Program-made: the position numbers and the translations under genes
Shown here: positions 7,724 through 15,997 of the stretch, piece by piece
Layout of the letters: each line of letters opens with the position of its first letter
How positions within the stretch are numbered: the stretch's first letter is position 1
Origin: Demequina rhizosphaerae
GTDB lineage: Bacteria > Actinomycetota > Actinomycetes > Actinomycetales > Demequinaceae
NCBI RefSeq assembly: GCF_000971255.1
Contig: NZ_BBMC01000006.1
Location: 124,001-188,000 of the forward strand
DNA length: 64,000 nt
Direction of reading: 5' to 3'
Notes under the pieces: generated by a model
The model's database searches: none
What the model saw: the letters and a program-made list of their open reading frames with translations, nothing else
What the model was told of the DNA's origin: nothing

Positions 7724-8799
7724 GCACCGTGCGCGGGCGGCTGCTCGCCTCGCACCTCGCGGTCGCCGCGGTCGGCGTGGTCGCGCTCGTCGCGGTCGGC
7801 AGCGTGGTCGCGAACGTCACCGTCAACCGCCGGATGGGCGGCGCGCGCGGGGCGATGATGGGCCAGGAGAGCGCGCGCGACCTCCTCGCGGACGTGCTGC
7901 CGCTCGCGCTCGGATGGGGCGCCGCGGCCGGCCTCGCCGGCGCCGCGGTCGCCGCGCTGCTGATGTCGCGCCGGATCGCGGGCCCGCTCGCGGCGATCCG
8001 CGAGGCCACCCGCGCCATCGCCGCCGGCGACTACACGCGCCGCGTGCCGCGGCCGCCCGAGGAGGAGCTCGCGGCCGTCGCGGCCGACGTCGACGCGCTC
8101 GCCGCGCGCCTCGCCGACGGCGAGGCCCGCCGGGTCCGGCTCGTCGACGAGGTCGCGCACGAGATGCGCACGCCCCTCACCACCATCCGCGGGTCGATGG
8201 AGGGCCTCATCGACGGCGTCGTCGACCCCTCGCCGGAGGTCTACGAGCGCGTCGCCGGCGAGGCCGCACGCCTGCAGCGCCTCGCGGAGGACCTCTCGAC
8301 GCTCTCGCGCGCCGAGGAGAGCGCCCTCGCGCTGAGGACCGGGCCGGCGGACCTGGCGGCGCTCGCCCGCGAGGCCGCCGATCGGCTGCGCCCGCAGTTC
8401 GAGCACCGGGGCGTGACGCTCGAGGTGGCCGCGGCCGCCCCGGCGGCGGTGACGGTCGACCGCGACCGCATCGCGCAGGTGCTGGTCAACCTCCTCGGCA
8501 ACGCGCTCGCGCACAGCCCGGACGGCGGGGCGGTGCGGGTGACCGTCGCGGTGCGGGGAGACGATGCGGTGGCCGAGGTCGTCGACGAGGGCGACGGGAT
8601 CGCGCCCGAGGACCTCGACCGGGTCTTCGAGCGCTTCTACCGCGGCTCGGGGTCCGGGGAGCGTCCCGGCCGCGGCATCGGCCTCACGATCGCCCGGTCG
8701 CTCGCCCGCGCACACGGCGGCGACGTCACCGTCGCCTCGCCGGGGCGGGGCCGCGGCGCCACGTTCGCCCTCGTGCTGCCGCGCGCCGAGGAGGCGTGA
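7720..8799 (+). CDS. sensor histidine kinase
   Basis: The protein has 359 aa. Two membrane helices (about residues 8-32 and 66-87) flank a short extracytoplasmic loop of only about 33 residues that contains GGARGAMMGQ. A HAMP domain follows, then the H-box DEVAHEMRTPL with the phospho-acceptor H147. The ATPase domain has N (LVNLLGNALAHS), G1 (VVDEGDGIAPED), F (RVFERFYRG) and G2 (GRGIGLTIARSLA) boxes. The GTG start overlaps the regulator's stop codon, so the two are coupled. The small loop suggests sensing within or near the membrane; Met and His in or near it fit a metal stimulus, but this is a guess. Confidence 0.93.
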   Translation: MSTVRGRLLASHLAVAAVGVVALVAVGSVVANVTVNRRMGGARGAMMGQESARDLLADVLPLALGWGAAAGLAGAAVAALLMSRRIAGPLAAIREATRAIAAGDYTRRVPRPPEEELAAVAADVDALAARLADGEARRVRLVDEVAHEMRTPLTTIRGSMEGLIDGVVDPSPEVYERVAGEAARLQRLAEDLSTLSRAEESALALRTGPADLAALAREAADRLRPQFEHRGVTLEVAAAAPAAVTVDRDRIAQVLVNLLGNALAHSPDGGAVRVTVAVRGDDAVAEVVDEGDGIAPEDLDRVFERFYRGSGSGERPGRGIGLTIARSLARAHGGDVTVASPGRGRGATFALVLPRAEEA

Positions 8800-8831
8800 C
8801 GCGACCCCCCGCCGCCGCTAGGGTGGCACGC

Positions 8832-9731
8832 ATGCTCCCAGGTACGCGCACGGAAGAACCCCTGGTGGTGACGGACGAGACGGTCCGCGCGCTGATCGAC
8901 GACCAGTTCCCGCACCTCGCGGACGTCGAGCTCGGCCGCCGGTACACGCTCGAGGACCACTTCGCGATCCGCATCGGCGACCACCACGGCGCGCTGTTCC
9001 CGCGCCTCGCGGCCGACGACGCGCTGTTCGAGCGCGCCGCCGGCCTGGTCGCCCCGCACCTCGACACGTGGGCCTTCCCCGTCAGCGCTCCGATCGAGCG
9101 GGGCCGCCCCGGCCGCGGCTTCCCGTACCACTGGGCGCTCGTCGACTGGGTGTCGGCGTCGACCGCGGCCTTCGTGCCGCTGCACTCGTCCTCCGCGCGC
9201 GACCTCGGCGCGGCGCTGCGCGAGGTCCACACGCTCGCACCCGCCGACGCCCCGGAGAACCCCCGGACGGCGCCGCCCCTCGCCTCCCTGCTCGAGGACT
9301 GGGAGCGGCTGCTCGTGTTCGCCTCGCTGCGCGGCGCCCCCGAGAACCGCGTGCTCGACGTCGAGGCGGCCGACGCGCTCTTCCGCACCGGCGTCGCGAC
9401 GCGCGTCGACGTGCCGCCCACGTGGACCCACGGGCGCCTCGAGCCGCGCTCGATCCAGTCCGACCGCGGCCGCTTCGCGGGGCTGCTCATCTGGCACAAC
9501 TTCGGCGCCGGCGACCCGGCGGCCGACCTGGGCGGCGCCGCGACCGTGGTGCCGCTCGACATGCGCGACGAGCTCTACGGCGGCTACGGCGAGGTGAGCG
9601 CCGCGACCGCGTGGCGCGCGCAGTCGTACCAGCTGCTCGCCGCGATGCGGCACATCCAGCTCGACGACCCGTTCCTCGCGCGCATGGCGTGGGAGCGGCT
9701 CATCGAGCTCGGCCTCGCGCACGAGGCCTGA
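8832..9731 (+). CDS. APH-fold protein with degraded active site (probable pseudokinase)
   Basis: The protein has 299 aa and aligns along its length with the APH-family gene at 3673-4569: VRALIDDQFPHL, WALVDWVSAS, ARDLGAALREVHTLAP, ENPRTAPPL. The catalytic loop HxDxxxxN is changed to H200-G-R-L-E-P-R-S, losing both Asp and Asn. The metal motif is LLIWHNFGAGDPAADLG, with the key DWGD replaced by WHNF. The fold seems kept while catalysis is unlikely. The start ATG follows TAGGGT by 7 nt, a leaderless-type promoter. It might bind a small ligand or protein; nothing in its surroundings shows which. Confidence 0.75.
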   Translation: MLPGTRTEEPLVVTDETVRALIDDQFPHLADVELGRRYTLEDHFAIRIGDHHGALFPRLAADDALFERAAGLVAPHLDTWAFPVSAPIERGRPGRGFPYHWALVDWVSASTAAFVPLHSSSARDLGAALREVHTLAPADAPENPRTAPPLASLLEDWERLLVFASLRGAPENRVLDVEAADALFRTGVATRVDVPPTWTHGRLEPRSIQSDRGRFAGLLIWHNFGAGDPAADLGGAATVVPLDMRDELYGGYGEVSAATAWRAQSYQLLAAMRHIQLDDPFLARMAWERLIELGLAHEA

Positions 9732-9785
9732 GCCGCTCTCCCTCCCCTCCCGCTCTCCCCACCCTCGCTGCCCGCCAGCGCCGTC

Positions 9786-9835
9786 GCCTCGCCTCGCCTC
9801 GCCTCGCCTCGCCTCGCCTCGCCTCGCCTCGCCTC
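9786..9835 (+). repeat. (GCCTC)10 pentanucleotide tandem repeat
   Basis: Ten uninterrupted copies of GCCTC lie in the 137-bp gap between the pseudokinase gene and the lipoprotein gene, about 34 bp before the lipoprotein start. A perfect array this long can gain or lose units by slippage and so change promoter spacing. Confidence 0.95.
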
Positions 9836-9868
9836 GACAGCCCGCCTATCAGGCGCGATGCTGGGGAC

Positions 9869-10297
9869 ATGCGGGCGACGATGCGGCGGACCGGGCGGGC
9901 GCTTGTGCTCGTCTGGGCGGCCGCCGCGCTGGCGGCTTGCGGCGCGCTCTCGGGCTCCGACGAGCCGTGGAGCGAGCCCTCCGACTACACGTACGAGGCG
10001 ACCATCACGGTCTTCGGCCCGTCCGCGGGCCGGTGGCGCGTCACCGTGCGGGACCACGAGGTCGCCGCGGTCGAGCCCCTCGACGAGCTCGCGAGGTCCT
10101 CGGGCGTGATGCTCGAGGACTTCTCGACCTTCGCCGACTACGAGGACTGGCACGCCGAGGCCCTCGAGCGCGGCGCCGCGGTCAGCCGGCTCGCACGGAC
10201 GCATGACGGCGCCCTCAAGAGCTACGAGTACGACGGCGACGAGCAGGCGGCCGACGACGAGTACCTCGTCGTGGTGTCAGAGGTCACCGTCCCGTGA
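9869..10297 (+). CDS. small lipoprotein, DUF6174-like
   Basis: The protein has 142 aa from the ATG at 9869; ATG 9881 is an alternative. The signal ALVLVWAAAALAACG ends in a lipobox (LAAC), so the protein is exported and lipid-anchored. The mature part begins YTYEATITVFGPSAGRWRVTVRDHEVAAVEPL and later has TFADYEDWHAEALERGA, a pattern seen in DUF6174-type proteins. That assignment is tentative. The C-terminus is acidic. The GCCTC array lies upstream, so expression could vary between cells. Confidence 0.7.
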   Translation: MRATMRRTGRALVLVWAAAALAACGALSGSDEPWSEPSDYTYEATITVFGPSAGRWRVTVRDHEVAAVEPLDELARSSGVMLEDFSTFADYEDWHAEALERGAAVSRLARTHDGALKSYEYDGDEQAADDEYLVVVSEVTVP

Positions 10298-10347
10298 TCG
10301 GTGCGCATCCTCGCCGGTAGCGGCCCGGACGTGGGACAGTAGGCCGC

Positions 10348-10827
10348 ATGGACATCTTCGAGACCCCGCTCCCCGGAGTCGGCGTCCGCTACGAGTTCAC
10401 CGCGGAGGGCGGCGACCACGTCGGGGTGGTGGTCCGTCGCGACGGCAAGCGCGACCTCGCGTTCTACGATCGCGAGGACCCGGACGCGTGCCGCGGCACG
10501 GTCGAGCTGTCCGAGGGCGACTCGGGCAAGCTGGCGGACCTGCTCGGCGGGACGAACATCATCGCCCGCCTCGAGGACCTGCGGCACACGATCGTGGGGC
10601 TCGCGATCGAGTGGGTGACGATGCCCGCGGCCGGCGGGCTCGTGGGCCGGTCCCTCGCGGAGGGCCGGATCCGCACGGAGACGTCCGCCTCGGTCGTCGC
10701 GGTCATCCGCGGCGATCAGGGCATCCCCGGCATCGAGCCGTCGTTCATCTTCGAGCCGGGGGACGTCGTCCTGGTCCTGGGCTCCGACGAGGCCGTGGAC
10801 CGCGCGGCCGCGATCCTCACGGGCTGA
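10348..10827 (+). CDS. TrkA-C (RCK) regulatory subunit of a K+/H+ antiporter (KhtT-like)
   Basis: The protein has 159 aa. The N-terminal part (MDIFETPLPGVGVRYEF) and the C-terminal TrkA-C domain (AGGLVGRSLAEGRIRTETSASVVAVIRG, PSFIFEPGDVVLVLGSDEAV) match the cytosolic KhtT-type subunit that gates a CPA2 antiporter, usually in response to nucleotides or ions. It ends 3 bp before the antiporter gene, so both are surely made together. The partner at 10831-12072 confirms the role. Confidence 0.88.
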   Translation: MDIFETPLPGVGVRYEFTAEGGDHVGVVVRRDGKRDLAFYDREDPDACRGTVELSEGDSGKLADLLGGTNIIARLEDLRHTIVGLAIEWVTMPAAGGLVGRSLAEGRIRTETSASVVAVIRGDQGIPGIEPSFIFEPGDVVLVLGSDEAVDRAAAILTG

Positions 10828-10830
10828 GCC

Positions 10831-12072
10831 GTGATCGCCGCGACCGCACCCGTGACGGGCCTGCGTGTCGCAGTGGAGGGCGCCCACGGCGACATCGCGC
10901 TGGTGTTCATCGAGCTCGGCATCATCTTCCTCGTCCTCGCACTGCTGGGCAGGCTCGCGGGCCGCATCGGGATCCCCTCGATCCCGCTGTACCTGCTCGC
11001 GGGCCTCGTCATGGGCGAGGGCGGGTTCATCCCCATCCGCGCGGGCGAGGAGTTCCTGTCCATCGGCGCGCAGATCGGCGTCGTGCTGCTCCTGCTGCTC
11101 CTGGGCCTCGAGTACTCGCCAGACGATCTCAGGGTGGGCATGCAGACCACCTGGAAGGCCGGCATCCTCGACCTCGTGCTCAACGCGACGCCGGGCTTCG
11201 CCGTCGGGCTCATGATGGGCTGGTCGGTCACCGCGTCGGTGCTCCTCGCGGGCGTCACCTACATCTCCAGCTCGGGCATCATCGCGCGGCTGCTCGACGA
11301 CTTCGACCGCCTCGCGAACCGCGAGACGCCCGTGATCCTCAGCCTGCTCGTGATGGAGGACATCGCGATGGCGCTGTTCCTGCCGATCCTCGCGGTCATG
11401 CTCGTGGGCGCGACGCTGCTGCAGGGCGCGGTCGCGGCCGCCATCGCGATCGCGATCGTCGCGGTGGCCTTCCTCTTCGCCATGCGCTTCTCGCGCCAGC
11501 TGTCGACCGCGGTGCACTCGCACTCGCGCGAGCTGCTGCTGCTCAGCGTGCTCGGGCTGGCGTTCCTGGTCGCGGGCCTTGCCGAGGCGGTCCAGGTGTC
11601 CGCCGCGGTGGGCGCGTTCCTCCTCGGGCTCACGCTGTCGGGCAACGTCGCGGACCAGCTCCGCGGGCTCATGCCGCCGCTGCGCGACGTGTTCGCGGGC
11701 ATCTTCTTCGTGTTCTTCGGCATCGGCATCGACCCGCGCGACCTGGGACCCGTGGCCCTGCCCGCGCTCGGCCTGGCCGCGGTCACGCTGGTGACGAAGG
11801 TGATCACCGGGGTGTGGGCGGCACGCCGGGTGGGCATCGGCCCCAAGGGCCAGTGGCGCACCGGCCTGTCGCTCGTGCCGCGCGGCGAGTTCTCGATCGT
11901 CATCGCCGGGCTCGGCGTCGCGGGCGGCGCGCAGCCGCTGCTGGGTCCGTTCGCGGCCGCGTACGTGCTCATCCTCGCCGTCGCCGGCTCGGTGCTCATG
12001 CGCTACGCCGACCAGATCCCCCATCCGCTCAAGGCGGCCGCGGCACGGTCACGACCACGCCCGGCCGTGTGA
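10831..12072 (+). CDS. CPA2-family cation:proton antiporter (KhtU-like)
   Basis: The protein has 413 aa with about twelve hydrophobic segments. SIPLYLLAGLVMGEGGFIPI and GVVLLLLLLGLEYSPDDL are hallmarks of Na+/H+ exchanger family PF00999 in the KefB/KhtU branch. Internal motifs include SSSGIIARLL and FFVFFGIGIDPRDL. Such antiporters expel K+ or another monovalent cation in exchange for protons at the inner membrane, for pH or osmotic control. It ends near residue 413 without an RCK domain of its own; that domain is on the separate upstream protein. The start is GTG, 3 bp after the upstream stop. Confidence 0.9.
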   Translation: MIAATAPVTGLRVAVEGAHGDIALVFIELGIIFLVLALLGRLAGRIGIPSIPLYLLAGLVMGEGGFIPIRAGEEFLSIGAQIGVVLLLLLLGLEYSPDDLRVGMQTTWKAGILDLVLNATPGFAVGLMMGWSVTASVLLAGVTYISSSGIIARLLDDFDRLANRETPVILSLLVMEDIAMALFLPILAVMLVGATLLQGAVAAAIAIAIVAVAFLFAMRFSRQLSTAVHSHSRELLLLSVLGLAFLVAGLAEAVQVSAAVGAFLLGLTLSGNVADQLRGLMPPLRDVFAGIFFVFFGIGIDPRDLGPVALPALGLAAVTLVTKVITGVWAARRVGIGPKGQWRTGLSLVPRGEFSIVIAGLGVAGGAQPLLGPFAAAYVLILAVAGSVLMRYADQIPHPLKAAAARSRPRPAV

Positions 12073-12089
12073 GACGATGGGCCATCGTC
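12073..12089. promoter_or_regulatory. 17-bp inverted repeat between antiporter and MFS genes
   Basis: GACGATGG and CCATCGTC flank a single base. A further GGACGATGC decamer variant follows at 12110-12118. The site could be an operator for the MFS gene or a weak hairpin after the antiporter gene. No T-run follows. Confidence 0.4.
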
Positions 12090-12193
12090 CCGCCGGGCCT
12101 CACCCGAAGGACGATGCGCCGGCCACGTCGCGCAGTTGGCGTGGCTTCCGCGCGAGGACGCGCGAGATGTTCTTCTCCCTGTGAGGTTCCGTC

Positions 12194-13534
12194 ATGCTCA
12201 CCCCCTACCGGGGCATCCTCGCCCTGCCCGGCGCCCGCGCGTTCACCGCCTGGGGCCTCGTCGCGCGCATCCAGATGGGGCTGACGGGGCTCGCCACCTT
12301 CCTGCTCGTGCAGATCGAGTACGGGCGCTACGAGTACGGGGGCATGGTGGTCGCCGCGATCGCCGTGTCGTACGCGCTGGTGTCGCCGCAGGTGGGCAAG
12401 CTCGTCGACGCGTACGGGCAGTCGCGCGTGCTGCGGATCGGCTACGCGATCGCGATCGTCGGCCGCATCGCCATGATCGCCGCGGCCCTCACGCACCAGC
12501 CGATCTGGGTGCTCCTGCTGCTCACGCCGCTGTTCGCGGCGGGCGGCACGCAGTCGACGCACACGCGCGCCCGGTGGACGCACATCGTCCCCGACAAGGA
12601 CGCGCTCAACACCGCCTTCTCGCTGGAGTCCTCGCTCGAGGAGGTCCTGTTCATCGCGGGTCCCGCACTCGCCACGGTCCTCGCCACGCAGGTCGACTCG
12701 TGGGTGCCGTCCGCGATCGCCGTCGTCACGCTCGCGATCGGAGGCTACGGCTTCCTCTCGCTCAAGGCGACCGAGCCGCCCGCGCGCCGCGCGGATGCGC
12801 GCCGCTTCCAGGCCGAGCACGAGCACAGCACCGCGCTCGTCATCGACGGCACGCTCGAGCGCATCGGGCTGCCGCCGAAGCCGCGCGGCATGCGCCGCTA
12901 CCGGGGCGCCCTGCGCGGCCACCTGCTCGTCACCACGCCCGCGCTCGTCGTCACGACGGTGATCTTCGGCACGCAGGGCGCGATGTTCGCCTCGGTGGAC
13001 GCGGCTACCGTGGCGTTCGCCGAGGAGCTGGGCCACAAGGACATGGCGGGCCTCGTGCTCGCCGTGTGGGCCGTCGGCTCGCTCGTGGGCGGTCTCGCGT
13101 ACGGCTCGCGCGTGTGGGCGCGCACGCTCGCCTCGCGCCTCCTGTGGGGCGTGTCCGTCACCGGCGTGGGCGCCGTCTCGTTCATGTTCGCCCCGGGCCT
13201 GCTCGCCCTCGGCCTCCTCATGTTCCTCACCGGCCTCGCCATCGCCCCGACCATGGCGGTGGGCGACGGCGTCACGCACGCGCTGGTGCCGCGGTCGCGC
13301 CTCACCGAGGGCATGACCTGGACGCGCACGGGCATGGACATCGGGATCGCCGCGGGCGCGTGGCTCGCGGGGGCCATCATCGATCGCCACGGTGCGCAGG
13401 GCGGCTTCCTCGTGACGGCGTGCGCGGGCCTGGCTGGCGTCGCCATCGCCGCGGTCTCGTGGCGCTACCTGCGCTCGCGCCGCGCCTACGAGGAGATGAT
13501 CACGCGCGACGACGCGATCCCGGTCGCGGCGTAG
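12194..13534 (+). CDS. major facilitator superfamily transporter
   Basis: The protein has 446 aa with about twelve hydrophobic helices in two halves joined by a charged cytosolic loop (about residues 197-235, ARRADARRFQAEHEHS). YALVSPQVGKLVDAYGQSRVLRIG resembles the MFS A-motif loop, and GWARTLASRLLWG-like positive loops follow the positive-inside rule. No feature identifies the substrate. It is an inner-membrane exporter or importer. The 120-bp upstream gap holds an inverted repeat that could bind a regulator. Confidence 0.8.
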   Translation: MLTPYRGILALPGARAFTAWGLVARIQMGLTGLATFLLVQIEYGRYEYGGMVVAAIAVSYALVSPQVGKLVDAYGQSRVLRIGYAIAIVGRIAMIAAALTHQPIWVLLLLTPLFAAGGTQSTHTRARWTHIVPDKDALNTAFSLESSLEEVLFIAGPALATVLATQVDSWVPSAIAVVTLAIGGYGFLSLKATEPPARRADARRFQAEHEHSTALVIDGTLERIGLPPKPRGMRRYRGALRGHLLVTTPALVVTTVIFGTQGAMFASVDAATVAFAEELGHKDMAGLVLAVWAVGSLVGGLAYGSRVWARTLASRLLWGVSVTGVGAVSFMFAPGLLALGLLMFLTGLAIAPTMAVGDGVTHALVPRSRLTEGMTWTRTGMDIGIAAGAWLAGAIIDRHGAQGGFLVTACAGLAGVAIAAVSWRYLRSRRAYEEMITRDDAIPVAA

Positions 13535-13558
13535 GACGCCTCGGGGCCCGCACGGCCG

Positions 13559-13564
13559 GATAAT
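13559..13564 (+). promoter_or_regulatory. -10 box GATAAT of a likely leaderless transcript
   Basis: GATAAT ends 6 nt before the GTG start at 13571 and no SD is present. This is one of the best matches to the -10 consensus in the window. Confidence 0.55.
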
Positions 13565-13570
13565 GGGCGC

Positions 13571-14077
13571 GTGATCCGAGACGCCGTCCCCGCCGCCGAC
13601 GCGGCCCGCATCGCCGAGATCTACGGCCACTACGTCGCGCACGACACGGCCACCTTCGAGACGGAGCCCGTCTCGACGGACGAGATCTGGGCACGCATCG
13701 CGCGGGTGCAGGAGCGCGGGCTGCCGTGGCTCGTCGCGGAGGCCGACGGGCGCGTCGTCGGCTACGCCTACGCCGCCCCGTTCCGCGACCGCGCCGCGTA
13801 CCGGCACACGCTCGAGACGACGATCTACCTCGACCCCTTCGCGCGCCGCATCGGCCTCGGGACGACGCTGTACACGTCCCTGCTCGACCGGCTCCGCGGT
13901 CTCCAGGACACCGACCACGCCCCGGTCCGCTCGGTCATGGGCGTGATCGCGCTGCCCCATCCAGGATCCGTGACGCTGCACGAGCGCCTCGGCTTCCGGC
14001 ACGTCGGCACGATCGCGGACGCGGGCTTCAAGCTCGACCGCTGGATCGACGTCGGCTACTGGCAGCTCATGCTCTGA
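13571..14077 (+). CDS. GNAT acetyltransferase, phosphinothricin acetyltransferase-like
   Basis: The protein has 168 aa. It matches the Pat/Bar/YncA group: MIRDAVPAADAARIAEIYGHYV, TATFETEPVSTDEI, GYAYAAPFRDRAAYRHT, the acetyl-CoA loop ARRIGLGTTLY and LHERLGFRHVGTIADAGFKLDRWIDVGYWQL at the C-terminus. Members acetylate amino acids or analogues such as methionine sulfone, using acetyl-CoA in the cytosol. Whether this one uses phosphinothricin is not shown. It overlaps the convergent AbiEi-like gene by 11 bp. Confidence 0.88.
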   Translation: MIRDAVPAADAARIAEIYGHYVAHDTATFETEPVSTDEIWARIARVQERGLPWLVAEADGRVVGYAYAAPFRDRAAYRHTLETTIYLDPFARRIGLGTTLYTSLLDRLRGLQDTDHAPVRSVMGVIALPHPGSVTLHERLGFRHVGTIADAGFKLDRWIDVGYWQLML

Positions 14078-14798
14078 GGTCGGGGTCCCGGACCCACCGG
14101 CCCAGCCGTTGGAAGCGTGTGCGCTCGGCCGCGGAGTGTCGTCGCTGCCCCCGCGCCACCGCATCGATCTCGGCGTCGGACACGCCGCGCATCAGCCGCT
14201 CGACCGCGTCGCGCGCGCGGTCCGAGCTGCCCGACCGCCAGGGGCTGTGGAGCAGGTCCAGCACCGTCTGGATCTGGCTCGCGACGCGGACGGGCCCGAG
14301 CTCGCCGACCATGCTCATGACGTCGGGTCCCCACGTGCGCTCGTCTCCGCGCCGCAGGCGCCACAGCGGGCTGCCCAGCACGCGCTCGTCCCGCGTGTGG
14401 AACTCGACCAGGGTGCCGAGCTCATCCAGGCGCCGCGCCCTCGTCTGGCGCGGCACCGTCACGTGCATGAATGCGCTGGAGCGGGGCGTTGCGCCGTGCA
14501 GCGACGCGGCGGTGAGGCCCGACACGTACGGCGCCTCGAGCCCGAATCGGGCTGCGGCCACGCGCCATCCCGCCTCCTCGGCGCCCGGCAGCCACGCGCG
14601 GTCCGCGCCGTCCGGCACCGCGACATGGATGCCCCGAGCGATCGTGACGATCCGCCCGCCCGCGCGCAGCGCTCGCAGCCGCCGGCCGGGATCGCCGATC
14701 ACCGCGCGCAGGTCGGCCGTCGCGAAGAGCGGAAAGGCGGGCGGCACCTTGGACGCTGCCCCGCCGCACACCTCGGCCCATCCTTCGTGCTCGCGCAT
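14067..14798 (-). CDS. AbiEi-like type IV antitoxin / transcriptional regulator family protein
   Basis: The protein has 243 aa from the ATG at 14798, which has a good SD (GGAGGGGGAG); an ATG at 14858 is possible. The N-terminal winged helix is seen in FPLFATADLRAVIGDPGRRLRALRAGGRIVTIARGIHVAV, as in AbiEi antitoxins: a DNA-binding helix pair followed by the conserved GxY/H-V turn. The middle part (PYVSGLTAASLHGATP) also matches. No AbiEii nucleotidyltransferase toxin is next to it. Actinobacteria carry many such stand-alone members, whose role is unclear. A 14-bp inverted repeat near its promoter may be an autoregulatory site. Confidence 0.65.
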   Translation of the reverse strand: MREHEGWAEVCGGAASKVPPAFPLFATADLRAVIGDPGRRLRALRAGGRIVTIARGIHVAVPDGADRAWLPGAEEAGWRVAAARFGLEAPYVSGLTAASLHGATPRSSAFMHVTVPRQTRARRLDELGTLVEFHTRDERVLGSPLWRLRRGDERTWGPDVMSMVGELGPVRVASQIQTVLDLLHSPWRSGSSDRARDAVERLMRGVSDAEIDAVARGQRRHSAAERTRFQRLGRWVRDPDLRA

Positions 14799-15119
14799 CG
14801 GCTCCCCCTCCCCGGCGCAGGGACCCGAGACTGTGTGCGCGAGGCTCCCGCTATTCATGCACGATGGTGCAGCGTGGGCGATCCGCACGGCGCCCCCGTC
14901 CGCGTCCCGAGGGGACCACGGCCGCGCCCGAGGGGCCGGGGACATCGCCTCCGCCGGCCGTCGCCTGCCCCGGCCGTCGCTTCGTGCATAAATCACGGGA
15001 GCGTCTGCCATCCACACTCGGCACAGGTGGTGACAGGAGACAAACCGGGCGCAAAAGGGCTGTTCAGGGCTAGGATGCGAAGGTGCCCTGCGGGGCGCGG
15101 AACCTTGAGGGGGGTTCTC
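14799..15119. promoter_or_regulatory. divergent promoter region between AbiEi-like gene and prepilin gene
   Basis: This 321-bp gap has no convincing gene. It holds the inverted repeat TGCAC-GATG-GTGCA at 14858-14871 and CGTGCATAAATCACG near 14990, both possible operators. TAGGAT at 15071-15076 is a -10-like box for the prepilin gene, and GAGGGGGG ahead of the ATG at 15120 is its ribosome binding site. Confidence 0.5.
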
Positions 15120-15524
15120 ATGAGGGGGAAGTTCACGCGCGCCGACGAGGGTTTCACGCTCGTCGAGCTGCTGGTGACGATGGTGATCATCGCGGTCCTG
15201 GCGGCGCTGGCGCTGCCGCTGTTCCTGACCCAGAGGCAGAAGGCCAACGACACGGCGGCGAGGGCAGACCTCACGTCGCTCGGCACGGCGATCGCCGCCG
15301 AGTACAAGGAGTCGAGCGCGGCGCCGTCCGTCGGAGTGGACGCGGACCAGTACAAGGTCGAGGCGAACTACGTCGCGAACGTGTCCGACGGCGTCGAGTT
15401 CCAGGCCTTCGTGCCGGGCGACGAGACGACGTGGTGCGTGTGGGTCAAGCACGCCGCGGGCGACGTCGCCGCCACGGGCATGCAGTACTCGGCGGCCGGC
15501 GGGCTCGGCGCCGGCACCTGCTAG
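15120..15524 (+). CDS. type IV prepilin-like protein (orphan)
   Basis: The protein has 134 aa. After a short basic leader ending in Gly comes FTLVELLVTMVIIAVLAALALP, the type III signal: a prepilin peptidase cuts between G and F, and the Glu at +5 is needed for assembly. A polar globular part with two Cys (TTWCVWVK and the terminal GTC) could form a disulfide. No other pilus or secretion gene is present, so any assembly machinery must be encoded elsewhere. A strong SD precedes the ATG. Confidence 0.85.
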   Translation: MRGKFTRADEGFTLVELLVTMVIIAVLAALALPLFLTQRQKANDTAARADLTSLGTAIAAEYKESSAAPSVGVDADQYKVEANYVANVSDGVEFQAFVPGDETTWCVWVKHAAGDVAATGMQYSAAGGLGAGTC

Positions 15525-15561
15525 CGCCTACGCGGCCTCTGCCTCGCGCCTACGCGGCCTC
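15524..15561. repeat. 22-bp spaced duplication at a gene 3' end
   Basis: GCGCCTACGCGGCCTC occurs at 15524-15539 and 15546-15561, offset by 22 bp. It duplicates the minus-strand tail ending in EAA-stop of the DUF1801 gene, so two successive in-register stops exist. Confidence 0.85.
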
Positions 15562-15984
15562 AGCGGCGCGGGCGACGAGCTCCGCGATCGCGCTCTCCTC
15601 GTCCTCGGAGAGCGAGACGAGGGCGTACGACGTCGCCCACATCGCGCCGTCGTCGAGCGCCGCGACGTCCTCGAAGCCGAGCGTGGCGTACCGGGACTTG
15701 AACTTCTCCGCGGGCTTGAAGAAGCACAGCACCTTGCCGTCCTTCGCATAGGCGGGCATGCCGTACCAGGTGCGGGGCGCGAGCGCGGGGGCCACCCGCG
15801 TGACGATCGCGTGGACGCGCTCGGCCAGCGCCCGGTCCGCGTCCGGCATCTCCGCGATCTTCGCGAGGACGTCCTCCAGGTCGGCGGCGGCCTTGTCTGC
15901 GCTCTTGGCCCGCTTGGCGGCGGCGCGCCTCTCGGCCGCCGTCTCCTTCATCGCGGCGCGCTCCTCGTCGGTGAACTCGCTCAT
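15550..15984 (-). CDS. DUF1801-family protein (YdhG-like)
   Basis: The protein has 144 aa. The N-terminal 40 residues are a charged, probably coiled helix (DEERAAMKETAAERRAAAKRA). The rest matches DUF1801/YdhG: RVHAIVTRVAPALAPRTWYGMPAYAKDGKVLCFF, KSRYATLGF. The Bacillus relative is called an iron chaperone (Fra), but a general function is not proven. Its last codons and stop are duplicated just downstream as a 22-bp tandem repeat (15524-15561). Confidence 0.78.
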   Translation of the reverse strand: MSEFTDEERAAMKETAAERRAAAKRAKSADKAAADLEDVLAKIAEMPDADRALAERVHAIVTRVAPALAPRTWYGMPAYAKDGKVLCFFKPAEKFKSRYATLGFEDVAALDDGAMWATSYALVSLSEDEESAIAELVARAAEAA

Positions 15985-15997
15985 GGCTCCGATCGTG

